Made by a program: the position numbers and the translations under genes. DNA of 64,000 nucleotides from an uncultured Parabacteroides sp. (lineage in GTDB: Bacteria > Bacteroidota > Bacteroidia > Bacteroidales > Tannerellaceae): the NCBI GenBank assembly GCA_910577325.1, contig CAJTMR010000007.1, forward strand, positions 62,001 through 126,000. Direction: 5' to 3'. Positions within the stretch are counted from its first letter, which is position 1, and each line of letters begins with the position of its first letter. Below, piece after piece: positions 51,745 through 61,195 of the stretch. The notes under the pieces were generated by a model. That model saw nothing but the letters and a program-made list of their open reading frames with translations. It was not told the origin of the DNA and did no database searches.

Positions 51745-52335
51745 ATGAAGTTCAGAGAAAAAACAGACACAGAATTAGTAGCACTACTTGTTCGGGATAA
51801 TGAAGCTGCCTTCAGCGAGTTATACGTACGTTACAAAAACAAGCTATACTATTTTGTTTTTCATCTACTCAAATCAAAAGAAGAAACCAACGATATTGTC
51901 CAGGAAATATTCATTCGTATCTGGGAATCGCGTAGCTTTATCAACCCGGACCTCTCTTTTTCATCTTTTCTCTATACAATGGCGCGTAACAGAATACTTA
52001 ATTATTTCCGGGATATCGATATCGACGAAAAGGTAAAAGAAATACTTGCCACACAAAAAGCCAAGGAGGAAGAGGCGATCGATTCCCAAATAATCTACAC
52101 TGAATACCAGGAGATCCTTCGGAATGCAATCAGCCGTCTCCCCCCACAACGTCAGAAGATATTCAACATGAGCCGCATCGAAAACATGTCTCACAAGGAA
52201 ATCGCCGCCCAATTAGGCATTTCGGTCAATACCGTGCAGGAGCATATCTCCGAGGCGCTCAAATTTATAAAAACCTATTTCAACAAACATGCGGATATGT
52301 CCCTAAACCTGTTACTGGCAGCCTTTATCCTGTAA
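51745..52335 (+). CDS. ECF-type RNA polymerase sigma factor
   Basis: A 196-residue sigma-70 group IV factor. Region 2 (about 20-90) holds AAFSELYVRYKNKLYYFVFH and EETNDIVQEIFIRIWESR; region 4 (about 128-180) holds RLPPQRQKIFNMSR and SHKEIAAQLGISVNTVQEHI. It is the Bacteroidales type that is normally held by a FecR-like anti-sigma. The likely partner, fecR, is 7 kb away at 60229 with the susCD-sulfatase genes between. The stop is 3 bp from the sulfatase stop on the other strand. It should switch on the susC at 59027 when the glycan is sensed. Confidence 0.92.
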   Translation: MKFREKTDTELVALLVRDNEAAFSELYVRYKNKLYYFVFHLLKSKEETNDIVQEIFIRIWESRSFINPDLSFSSFLYTMARNRILNYFRDIDIDEKVKEILATQKAKEEEAIDSQIIYTEYQEILRNAISRLPPQRQKIFNMSRIENMSHKEIAAQLGISVNTVQEHISEALKFIKTYFNKHADMSLNLLLAAFIL

Positions 52336-52338
52336 TAC

Positions 52339-53679
52339 TCAGTCATTACTGAAAAAATCACCGGTTCTTTTCACTTCTTCCTGCTTTTCTTCTATTAGAG
52401 CCGTCAATTCTTTTACGATATCCGGATATTCGGCAGCCAGATTATATTTTTCTGACGGATCGGTATTTATATTAAACAGTAATGGTAATTTTCCTTTAAA
52501 ATAATCCAACCCCAACTGGCTGTATGTCTTCACATGTAACTTCCACTCCCCTTTTCGAACCGCCATCAACTGATGGTCAATGCCAAAATAGAAAAATGGT
52601 GTCTCCTGTTTCGGAGCTACCCCTTCATATCCCAGATAAGAAGCTATATTGTTTCCATCGATAACCCGGTCTTCCGGAATAGCAGCACCGCCCATCCATA
52701 CGGAAGTCGCAAAAACATCCATGGAAGTAATGACCTCTTCATTGACTTGCCCATTCAGATGTCCCGGCCAACTGACAAAACAAGGTACACGCACACCGCC
52801 TTCCCAAGTACTACCTTTACCATCACGGAAAATACCAGCAGATCCTCCCTCTTCATTCTTTGGCAACCAAGGACCGTTATCGCTCATAAACCAGACAATC
52901 GTATTCTTGTCTATGCCTTCTTTTTTAAGAGCAGACAAAATCTCTCCCACTCCCCAGTCGATCTCTTCCACGGCATCTCCGTAAGCTCCTCTCTTGGATT
53001 TGCCAATAAAAGCTTTTCCGGGATATAACGGGACATGGGGCATGGCATAAGGGACATATACAAAAAAGTTTTCTTTCTTATGCCTCTTAATGAACGATAT
53101 AGCTTTTTCCGTGTAAAGGGCCGTCAGTTCCGACTGGTCCGGATTCATTCTAAGCGTATCATTCCCACACATCAAAGCAATATCCGGATATTTCGGAGGG
53201 ATCATATCATTGCTATACGGAAGACCGACATATTCATCAAAACCATTCTGCAAAGGCAGATACTCTTTCTTCGTACTTCCCAAATGCCATTTGCCATAGA
53301 TGGACGTAGCATATCCTTGTTCCTTCAAAAGTTCGGCCATTGTCAATTCCCGGGGATGAATGCCTCTCTCCGCATCCGGATTCAAGACCCACCGGAAACC
53401 GGCACGAACCGGATAACGTCCCGTCAACAAAGAATAACGACTCGCCGTTGAAGCCGGCGATGCACTGTAATAATTCGTGAAGCGCATACCATCCAGAGCC
53501 ATCCGGTCCAGATTGGGTGTTTTTATATCCGGGTGCCCGGTCACCCCAATATCACCATACCCCATGTCGTCACAATAGATAATAACGATATTCGGACGGT
53601 CGTTCTTATTTTCTTTGGCTGCTGCCTGGCACAAAGACACCGACAGCAAAGCCAAACTGATTTTTATATGATTATTCAT
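52339..53679 (-). CDS. secreted sulfatase, serine type
   Basis: 446 residues. A signal peptide is followed by the alkaline-phosphatase-like sulfatase fold. Metal site IYCDDMGYGD (about 35-43), active-site segment SPASTASRYSLLTGRYP with Ser77 as the residue to be converted to formylglycine (S-x-A-x-R form), and FMSDNGPW near 270 for the second metal-ligand set. Serine-type sulfatases need the radical-SAM maturase anSME, encoded elsewhere. It removes sulfate esters from a glycan such as mucin or a glycosaminoglycan. It is the last gene of the fecR-susCD unit, starting 30 bp after susD. Confidence 0.93.
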   Translation of the reverse strand: MNNHIKISLALLSVSLCQAAAKENKNDRPNIVIIYCDDMGYGDIGVTGHPDIKTPNLDRMALDGMRFTNYYSASPASTASRYSLLTGRYPVRAGFRWVLNPDAERGIHPRELTMAELLKEQGYATSIYGKWHLGSTKKEYLPLQNGFDEYVGLPYSNDMIPPKYPDIALMCGNDTLRMNPDQSELTALYTEKAISFIKRHKKENFFVYVPYAMPHVPLYPGKAFIGKSKRGAYGDAVEEIDWGVGEILSALKKEGIDKNTIVWFMSDNGPWLPKNEEGGSAGIFRDGKGSTWEGGVRVPCFVSWPGHLNGQVNEEVITSMDVFATSVWMGGAAIPEDRVIDGNNIASYLGYEGVAPKQETPFFYFGIDHQLMAVRKGEWKLHVKTYSQLGLDYFKGKLPLLFNINTDPSEKYNLAAEYPDIVKELTALIEEKQEEVKRTGDFFSND

Positions 53680-53708
53680 TCGTACCTTTTATTTTGAATT
53701 GATGCTAA

Positions 53709-55529
53709 TTATTCAGCAGTCTCCCAACCTGGATTTTGTTTCAGTTTAGGATTCAAGGCTATTTCCTGCGTCGGAATCGGTTCCAGATAATATTTTTCCA
53801 ACCAACCCGACGGTTTGGCAAACAAGATGGAATACCCTTCATCAGCACCACCGAGAATATTGAGTTTACCACCATAGTCACTGCTTTTCACCCATGCTCC
53901 TAACGGTTGTTTATTCACATATTCTCCTTTCTTCCAACGTTTCAGGTCACGGAAACGGAAACCGTCACCCATCAGTTCGATACGACGTTCACGACGGATT
54001 TCCCACAACACAGGATCTACGCTCCGGTCTCTGTCCAGATCGAAAGAAGCATCTATTTCCGATACATTCATGGCAGGAATAACCGCACGAACGCGAAGTT
54101 TATTAATAGTGGCATCAGCTACGGATTGAGAGAATTCGCCCAATTCAAATTTAGCTTCCGCATAATTCAGCATGACTTCCTCTATACCGAAAAGCAAATA
54201 ATCGACCGTAGAGGAACGCAACGCCATATTATCGACGTGACGGTTATAATATTTCCAGAAATAGAAACCTAAGTGAGTAACCAGGAATCCCTGCCCGTTC
54301 GGATAGTTACGGAAGTGCGGAAAACCGGCAACCTGATAGCCGACGAAGTTAGAAACCGGCAAACTCTTACCCGTTGCCGATCCGCCTATTTCTTCCATAA
54401 AGTCAATATATTCACGATCGCCGGCCACTCCGGTATGCTCCCAACCGAATGATGTTCCGGCAGCACCGGTCAATTTTACTTTATACGGAGGAACTACCGT
54501 CCAATATAAACGACGGTCACGGTGACGGAACTGAGCATTCAGATCCTTATCACCTTCATAGACCTTACTGGTAGAAACCGGACGTCCGTCTGAACACAAA
54601 TAGCTGTCAACCGCATCTTTTGTCAGGTCGACATACCAGGCTGAAGAACGGATAACACGTGTAATACTATGTGTCACCATATCCGTTTCATATTGTTTTG
54701 CCAGGATCACACCTGCTTTTCCGACCAGTTCTTCGGAGTTGTAAAGGTCATCATAATTAGGCATGATAGAAGGATAAGCACCCATCAACTTTTCCGAAGC
54801 ATCAGCACAAGCTCTCAAATACGTTTCGCTATCATTCAATCCATGATATTTACGCCAGGTTCCTTCAAATAATCCGAAACGTGAAATCAGGGCTCTGACC
54901 ACATGGACATTAATTGTATTTGTTCCTGTACCCCCTTCTTTGATGTGTTCTTCCGCCCATTGCAGGTCTTCCAGGATATGCTTGGCGACTTCGTCTCGCG
55001 GAGTACGTTCACAATAAAGCTCCTCCGTATCCGTATCACTCAACACTTTGTCAATCCAAGGCACATCGCCATAAGCTACCATCATATCGAAATAACGTAA
55101 CGCCCTGAAAAAGTAACCGACACTTCTCCAGTGATCCTTATCGACATCACTCATGGAAGAGCCGTCGATATTCTGCAACATAATATTGACACGACGGATA
55201 TACGTAAAGCTCCAGGAACTGCTGGTTGCCGGCAACTTCTTTAACTGATAAGCATAATCGGACTCGCCGCCGGAATTGGCATAAATCATATTATCCGTAT
55301 TATATTCGCTCGAAATATTAGCCGGAGTGTAACCGCCATCTGTTGGAAAGCCGTCGAAATATTCATATAATCCCCAGGCATACGTTTTGAAGTTGTCGCT
55401 GGTTTTAAAGGCTGTCGCTTCTGTTTGTTCATCCAAAGGATATTTATCCAGAAAATCGCTCGAACATCCCGACATCCCCCAACCGATTAAAGCAATGACC
55501 GGCAATACTATATATTTTTTCAAATTCAT
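53709..55529 (-). CDS. SusD/RagB-family glycan-binding lipoprotein
   Basis: 606 residues from MNLKKYIVLP; an ATG eight codons upstream gives no better signal. Lipobox MSGC (Cys22), then SSDFLDKYPLDEQ. Family lines include VGYFFRALRYFDMMVAYGDVP, VMLNYAEAKFELGEF, IRRERRIELMGDGFRFRDL and YYLEPIPTQEIALNPKLKQN. It is the lid of the SusC encoded just upstream (36-bp gap). The sulfatase downstream suggests a sulfated substrate. Confidence 0.94.
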   Translation of the reverse strand: MNLKKYIVLPVIALIGWGMSGCSSDFLDKYPLDEQTEATAFKTSDNFKTYAWGLYEYFDGFPTDGGYTPANISSEYNTDNMIYANSGGESDYAYQLKKLPATSSSWSFTYIRRVNIMLQNIDGSSMSDVDKDHWRSVGYFFRALRYFDMMVAYGDVPWIDKVLSDTDTEELYCERTPRDEVAKHILEDLQWAEEHIKEGGTGTNTINVHVVRALISRFGLFEGTWRKYHGLNDSETYLRACADASEKLMGAYPSIMPNYDDLYNSEELVGKAGVILAKQYETDMVTHSITRVIRSSAWYVDLTKDAVDSYLCSDGRPVSTSKVYEGDKDLNAQFRHRDRRLYWTVVPPYKVKLTGAAGTSFGWEHTGVAGDREYIDFMEEIGGSATGKSLPVSNFVGYQVAGFPHFRNYPNGQGFLVTHLGFYFWKYYNRHVDNMALRSSTVDYLLFGIEEVMLNYAEAKFELGEFSQSVADATINKLRVRAVIPAMNVSEIDASFDLDRDRSVDPVLWEIRRERRIELMGDGFRFRDLKRWKKGEYVNKQPLGAWVKSSDYGGKLNILGGADEGYSILFAKPSGWLEKYYLEPIPTQEIALNPKLKQNPGWETAE

Positions 55530-55565
55530 ATTCTCTTTTTTTAATAGTTTCATAATAATACAGAA

Positions 55566-58500
55566 TTACAAACTTACACTGAAGCCAAAAGCATACGAAC
55601 TCATAAACGGATATCCCAGTCCGTTCGCTTTACTGTCAACTGCCGGATCCAGTCCCTTTGGCATATGATCGAACGTAAACGGATTTTCTGCAGAAACATA
55701 CACTCTCAAGTTATTGATACCTATTTTAGATATAATGCTCTGAGGAATGGTATATCCCAATGTCAGATTTTTTACCCGCAGATAAGCGCCGTTAGCCAGA
55801 TACTTTGTCTGGGCACGCACATTCGCTGCATAATTGGTGTTCCTCATACCCGTTTCATACAAACGCGGGAAGAAAGAACCGGTATTTTGTGAAGTCCAGT
55901 AATCCAATTGATGTGCATAAATCGTACCGAACTCATAATAATACGGGAAGATCAAATCATTGGTCAACCATTTATCACACTTTCCGACTCCCTGCAAAAA
56001 GAAGGAGAAACTGATATTATTCCATGACAAACCGCCATTAACACCATATTGGAAACGTAATGAGTTATTCCCAATAATCTTACGGTCACCCGGATCATAA
56101 ATCGTTTCATTTCCCGCATTAATGATACCATTGCCGTCCAGATCCTTATACATCATATCACCCGGATTCGGTTTCACTCCTTCCACATGAGGAATACCAT
56201 CTTTCAGAGTACCATTCTTCAAATTCGCGTCTAAAGAACCCTCAACGAAATCATCTACCGTATAAAGACGATCCGTTACATATCCCCATATTTCACCGAG
56301 GCGCTGCCCCTCTACATACGTTTTGTTATTGGAAGTACGAATTACACCGGCTACATTATTTTTAAACTTAGTAATGTATGCCTTGTAATCATACAGGTTG
56401 AAACCGATATTATAATGTACTTTACCGATCTGGTCACGCCATGCCAATTCCAATTCGAAACCGGTAGATTTCAAATCGGCCACATTCTGCAACGGAGCGT
56501 TAGCTCCCAGAGTGGCAGGTAACTGTGACCCACTGGTCAACATATCCTTCGTATCGCGACGAAAAAGGTCGAAATTGGCAGAAAGACGATTCTTCAAGGC
56601 ACTCAAGTCGAAACCAATATTCAACGTACGAACCGTTTCCCAAGTAAAATTTCCACTGACCAACCCAGGTTGTTTTAATGTAACAGGCTGATTATTGTTA
56701 TCCAACCACGTGGATTTTACCGATTCCATACTCGGAACAAACTGATAAGGGTTAATATTCTGATTACCTACCGTACCGATTGATCCCCTGATTTTAAATT
56801 CCGGAATATAATCGCGCAACGGCTCCATGAAACTCTCCTCCATGACTCTCCATCCAACAGACAAAGAAGGGAAGAATCCCCAACGGCTACCCGACGGGAA
56901 TTTGGAAGAAGCATCATAACGTCCGTTCAGCTCAACCAAATAACGATTGTCAAAATCATAATTCAGACGTCCGAAAAAGCCCATCACGGCATATTCAGAA
57001 AAGCCATCGTATGCTTTCTGTACTCCGGTCGACTGCGAGATAGAAGGCATATCATCATTGATCATATTCGAAGTTTCCGCTTTCAAATAATCATAGTGAT
57101 AAGACTCCTGGTTATATCCCAACAATAACGTGAAATTATTCTTTTCCAAGCTCTTTGCATAAGAACCGTAAATATTCAAAGCCGTATAATTCTTTACGGC
57201 ACGCTGACGTTTATAAGTCGAATAATCGGAAGTATACTCTTCTGAAAACTTATCGGCATTGGCAAAACGAATACGTTTTGAATAATTTGTTTCCGTATTA
57301 TACAAATTGTCATACGTAAATTCCGCATTCAAAATCATATCTTTGATAGGCGTTGCAATCAATTTGGCAAACACACGTGTATCCGAAATACCGATCGTGT
57401 TCTGTCCACCCAAACGCGTCAAATTACCTGCCGTACCGGAATACAGGTCTTCACCATTAATATTAATCAAACCTTCCGGATTATACGATGGAGCCCATAC
57501 GGCTTTTGAATAATTAGCGCCACTCGGCAATCCTTTATCCGATTTATAATAACTAAGATCCAGTTGTCCGGTCAACCAATTTGTAATCTTCGAACTGATA
57601 AATCCTTTCGCATTGTAACGCTTATAACTATCCATATCGGTAGTCATTACACCGTCAGAACCGGTATATCCCAAAGAAACGCGATAAGAAGAACGCTCAC
57701 TACCACCGCTAATCGAGAAATCGTGTTTTTGCTGGAAACCGGTTTCCGACAAGAAATCGTTCATAATATCAGTCTGTGCCAATTGATAACGCATGCCGCC
57801 ATCTTCTGCATATCCTTCCGGATAAGCAGAAGGATTAGCCTGATAATTATTCAATAAATCCAACCATGTGTCTACCGACTGACCTGAATAATACGTAATA
57901 TATCCCATATCGGAATAAGCTTGAACCGTCTGAAGCGGAGTCGCTTTTACCGGCAAATTCGATGGTCTGGAAAATGAGAAATTATTACTGTAAGTCATTT
58001 GTACTTTCTGCTCTTTCTGAGCACCCTTCGTTGTAATCAAGACAACACCAAACGCAGAACGGGCACCATAAATGGAAGCCGAAGCCGCATCCTTCAATAC
58101 TGTAACCGACTCGATATCATTCGGGTTTATCAAGTTTAAAGTTCCTTGGAACGGAACATTATCCACCAGAATAAGCGGTTCCCCGCCATTGATACTCGTT
58201 GTACCACGGATATTAAAATCCAAACCGCCACCAGGTTCACCGCTACCGGAAGTAACCTGTAAACCCGGAACCGCTCCCTGCAACAAAGCACCTGTAGTCG
58301 AAACCGGACGGTCTCCCATCACCTCATCCATTTTAACACTACTTACGGAACCGGTCAAATTAGCCTTTTTCTGTTTCGCAAAACCGACTACTACGACTTC
58401 ATCTAAAGCTTGGGTGTCTTCAATCAATGCAACTTCCACATTTTGTTGTCCTTTTCCTATCGGCATTTCTTTTGTCAGATAACCAATATATGAGACAACT

Positions 58501-59027
58501 AAAGTACCCTGCTCCGGAACTTCCAGAGAGAAATTGCCATCTATATCCGTCACCGTACCACTCGTCGTACCTTTTACAAACACATTCGCACCGATAATGG
58601 GATCACCATGATTATCACGAATAGTACCCGTTACTTTCTTCACTTTCTGCTCAACAACCGGAGAAGACGTTTTGACTTGTCCCCTGCTGACCGATATCGT
58701 ATTATTGATCTTTTTAAATGACAATCCCGTCTGACGGGATAATTCGTGTAAAATAGCATCTATCGTACCTTCTTTAACTTGTACGCTTACATTCTTCAAT
58801 CCCTTTAAGACAGATTCGTCATAAAAGAAATTAAAACCGGTGAGTTTACTCAACTGTTCAAAAGCGTCACTGACCGACGTTTGTTCCACCACATACGTGA
58901 TATCGTTTTCTTTAAGACTTTGTCCTAAAGCCCCTTCCGCACAAAGTAACTGAGACGACAGAGCGATAGCACAAACGGTTAACGAAGTTCGCATAAGAGT
59001 CTTGTTATAGATTAGATTATAATTCAT
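55566..59027 (-). CDS. SusC/RagA-family TonB-dependent transporter with STN signalling domain
   Basis: 1153 residues. It is longer than the other two SusC proteins because of an N-terminal STN domain (about 45-105; VSDAFEQLSKLTGFNFFYDE, IDAILHELSRQTGLSF), which contacts FecR in trans-envelope signalling. Next come the carboxypeptidase-like domain (about 130-205), EVVVVGFAKQKKANLTGSVS, the plug (LLQGAVPGLQV, ILVDNVPF, TVLKDAASASIYGARSAFG) and the barrel ending FGFSVSL. When glycan binds, the STN domain should release the ECF sigma via FecR. This fits the fecR upstream at 59219-60229. Confidence 0.96.
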   Translation of the reverse strand: MNYNLIYNKTLMRTSLTVCAIALSSQLLCAEGALGQSLKENDITYVVEQTSVSDAFEQLSKLTGFNFFYDESVLKGLKNVSVQVKEGTIDAILHELSRQTGLSFKKINNTISVSRGQVKTSSPVVEQKVKKVTGTIRDNHGDPIIGANVFVKGTTSGTVTDIDGNFSLEVPEQGTLVVSYIGYLTKEMPIGKGQQNVEVALIEDTQALDEVVVVGFAKQKKANLTGSVSSVKMDEVMGDRPVSTTGALLQGAVPGLQVTSGSGEPGGGLDFNIRGTTSINGGEPLILVDNVPFQGTLNLINPNDIESVTVLKDAASASIYGARSAFGVVLITTKGAQKEQKVQMTYSNNFSFSRPSNLPVKATPLQTVQAYSDMGYITYYSGQSVDTWLDLLNNYQANPSAYPEGYAEDGGMRYQLAQTDIMNDFLSETGFQQKHDFSISGGSERSSYRVSLGYTGSDGVMTTDMDSYKRYNAKGFISSKITNWLTGQLDLSYYKSDKGLPSGANYSKAVWAPSYNPEGLININGEDLYSGTAGNLTRLGGQNTIGISDTRVFAKLIATPIKDMILNAEFTYDNLYNTETNYSKRIRFANADKFSEEYTSDYSTYKRQRAVKNYTALNIYGSYAKSLEKNNFTLLLGYNQESYHYDYLKAETSNMINDDMPSISQSTGVQKAYDGFSEYAVMGFFGRLNYDFDNRYLVELNGRYDASSKFPSGSRWGFFPSLSVGWRVMEESFMEPLRDYIPEFKIRGSIGTVGNQNINPYQFVPSMESVKSTWLDNNNQPVTLKQPGLVSGNFTWETVRTLNIGFDLSALKNRLSANFDLFRRDTKDMLTSGSQLPATLGANAPLQNVADLKSTGFELELAWRDQIGKVHYNIGFNLYDYKAYITKFKNNVAGVIRTSNNKTYVEGQRLGEIWGYVTDRLYTVDDFVEGSLDANLKNGTLKDGIPHVEGVKPNPGDMMYKDLDGNGIINAGNETIYDPGDRKIIGNNSLRFQYGVNGGLSWNNISFSFFLQGVGKCDKWLTNDLIFPYYYEFGTIYAHQLDYWTSQNTGSFFPRLYETGMRNTNYAANVRAQTKYLANGAYLRVKNLTLGYTIPQSIISKIGINNLRVYVSAENPFTFDHMPKGLDPAVDSKANGLGYPFMSSYAFGFSVSL

Positions 59028-59130
59028 ACATTTGTAATGTTTTAATAAATGATGTTTGTTAAGACAGGCAGAAACGCCTTACAACCCAGTGGTCCAATAC
59101 TGTTTTAAAGGTTTCTGCTGAAATTTAGTG

Positions 59131-59160
59131 AAAGCAGTAGTGTGCTACACTGCTGCTTTT
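59131..59160. terminator. hairpin between fecR and susC
   Basis: AGCAGTAGTGT and ACACTGCTGCT form a stem with one mismatch. T-rich tail only on the + strand. It lies in the 191-bp fecR-susC gap, where a sigma-dependent susC promoter is expected; I could not identify its boxes. Confidence 0.5.
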
Positions 59161-59218
59161 TTCGTATACGCTATTATCAAATGTTTATCATAGGCATTCT
59201 ATTTTTCAGTGTTAGACT

Positions 59219-60229
59219 TTATTTCTCATATAATACAATATTACCTCCTTCACGCTTACTTCGAAGTCCTGTTGTAAAACAGATAGCTTCAATAACAGCC
59301 TCAATGCTCTTGTTATCATGAGTACCCGTTATGCGATAATCACAATTTTCACATTGCAGAATCACTTTCCGGTTATATGTACGATTGATTGTTTTGAGAA
59401 CTTCACGAATCGGTTCTTTGTTAAAATATAAAGAACCGTGTATCCATTTTATATAATTATTTTCCTCTATGCTTTCTTTACGGACATTCCCGTCTATTTT
59501 ACTGATTGAAAGATGTTCATTCGGTGAAACGGCCAGTTGGAGATCCTGATCAATCATATTCACCCTGACTTTTCCTGTCGATACGGTTAGCTTAATGAAC
59601 TCATCTTCTTTATAAGACTTAAAATCGAAAGAGGTTCCCAATACTTTTACCCGGGTTTCCCCGCTTTTTATAATAAAAGGTTTATCCGGATCAGGTGTCA
59701 CATCGAAGAACCCCTCTCCTTCCAGCTCTATAATACGTTCCTCTTTATTAAAATTGCTGGGAATTATCAGTTTTGTATCAGAGTTAAGGATTACTTTAGT
59801 ACCATCTGCCAAAAGTAAACTTTTCGTCTCACCTTTCGCAGACATTTTCTCCACATAAGTAACGACCGATTGCGGACGATCAAGGACTTTCAATGCACCT
59901 AACGTTACGCTAAGAGCAAGAATCAAAATAGCTGCAACCCTGTAAAAACCGTTTAAACGGTTTTTACTTCTAACTTTGGAGTCAGAAGTCTTTTGTTGTC
60001 TTATTTCAGACAACAAAGAAGAAACTTCTTGACGCAGTTCATTTTCCCCTTCTTCATCCGGTCGAGGCATATCTTTATCTATTGCATCCCAAAGCGGTTG
60101 AACAACCCAATCGAAACCAATATGGTGATCCGAAGATTTCAACCACTGAAGTAATGTCCGTAACTCTTGTTCCGAACATTGATCCTTCACATATTTCCGT
60201 AAAAGCGATATGATTATTGTTTCTTGCAT
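59219..60229 (-). CDS. FecR-family anti-sigma factor
   Basis: A 336-residue inner-membrane signal protein. The N-terminal cytoplasmic helical part (about 1-92; LLRKYVKDQCSEQELRTLLQ) binds the ECF sigma; a single membrane helix (about 97-117; VAAILILALSVTLGAL) follows; the periplasmic part holds the FecR domain (about 125-225; GETKSLLLADGTKVILNSDTKL, RIIELEGEGFFDVTPD) and the C-terminal DUF4974 region (about 265-335; PIREVLKTINRTYNRKV). It is cotranscribed with or just upstream of the STN-type susC. The sigma gene is not beside it, which is unusual. Confidence 0.95.
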   Translation of the reverse strand: MQETIIISLLRKYVKDQCSEQELRTLLQWLKSSDHHIGFDWVVQPLWDAIDKDMPRPDEEGENELRQEVSSLLSEIRQQKTSDSKVRSKNRLNGFYRVAAILILALSVTLGALKVLDRPQSVVTYVEKMSAKGETKSLLLADGTKVILNSDTKLIIPSNFNKEERIIELEGEGFFDVTPDPDKPFIIKSGETRVKVLGTSFDFKSYKEDEFIKLTVSTGKVRVNMIDQDLQLAVSPNEHLSISKIDGNVRKESIEENNYIKWIHGSLYFNKEPIREVLKTINRTYNRKVILQCENCDYRITGTHDNKSIEAVIEAICFTTGLRSKREGGNIVLYEK

Positions 60230-60543
60230 AAATTCTTTTATAAAAACGACTATTTTTTAATCCGTTTATAACAGATACACACAACACTTTCCCATCTATG
60301 GGTGACTATCCTGTTTTTAACTTATATTAATCTTTAAATTATTCACCAGCCTTAACATACCTCAAAAGAAAAAACAATTCAAAAACACGATTTTTCCCTC
60401 TTTGCAATCCGGAAACAGGAAAGGGTTATTGTACAATATTATTTCATTAACAACAAAACACACCCTTTAAGGATAGCTGTAAATTTCGGTTTTTCATCGA
60501 AGAAAAAGAGTTTTCAGCCATGAAGTGCGCAGTTTTTTGCTAT

Positions 60544-60649
60544 GAAGACGGTCGTCGTCACCGTGAAGTGCCGGAGTCATAGACGATGAAGACGGACTTC
60601 ATGGTAACGAAGACGGTCGTCGACACAATGAAGACGGACTTCATGCCGT
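60544..60649. repeat. ~21-bp tandem repeat, five units
   Basis: Units begin with GAAG at 60544, 60565, 60588, 60609 and 60630. Cores alternate between GAAGACGGTCGTCG and GAAGACGGACTTCAT, the latter forming the hairpin ATGAAG-ACGGA-CTTCAT. The array lies in the 966-bp gap upstream of fecR. Apart from this array and the element at 61062 the gap holds no ORF or RNA that I can support. Confidence 0.8.
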
Positions 60650-61061
60650 AAAAGGGGTAAATTTCTTTTTAAGATATTCAGCCCTATGCAAACTTCGCTT
60701 GCTACAGGCGATTCTCCGGGAGTTTGACTTTTCCACAACGTCAGGATATCCTGCTTTTCGGAAACAAAAAGGCGCTGTTTTTCCGATGTCCTGCCGTATT
60801 CATTTTACTTGATGTTATTAATACTGCCCGGAACAGAGAAAAACGTCAGGTATGAATCGTCCGGAATTTCATCCCAAATAGAAAAACATCCCGACAAGGG
60901 GTTATTGTCCGTTTTGACAACATTCCTCATCCTTCCAAAAGAATGATTTTGAGTCATGATCGGGATTTTTTTTTAATATGAACCTACTTTATGATATATT
61001 TTTCATGTAATCGAACCTGCTTATTGGCTCTACAGAAGTGAAAACATTACGCACAAAATTA

Positions 61062-61127
61062 GAGCCTGTTTAAATTTTGTCCAAAAAGAACTCTCAAAAG
61101 AATGTTGAACAAAATTTAAACAGGCTC
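61062..61127. mobile_element. short MITE-like element, 66 bp
   Basis: Same ends as the 172-bp element at 5154 (GAGCCTGTTTAAATTTTG and its complement), again bounded by TTA on both sides (61059-61061 and 61128-61130). The inner part matches one arm of the longer element over about 45 bases (read on the - strand), as if the middle had been deleted. It lies about 22 bp upstream of the -7 box of the next gene. Confidence 0.75.
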
Positions 61128-61151
61128 TTAGCCAATCTCAGAACTTTTCAC

Positions 61152-61159
61152 TAACTTCG
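61152..61159 (+). promoter_or_regulatory. candidate -7 box of the DUF3078 gene
   Basis: TAACTTCG, a variant of TAnnTTTG, 37 bp before the ATG at 61196. The -33 position falls at the junction with the MITE-like element and shows no TTTG. Confidence 0.4.
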
Positions 61160-61195
61160 CACCACTATTTTCAATGAATGTAAAAAGTTACGACA

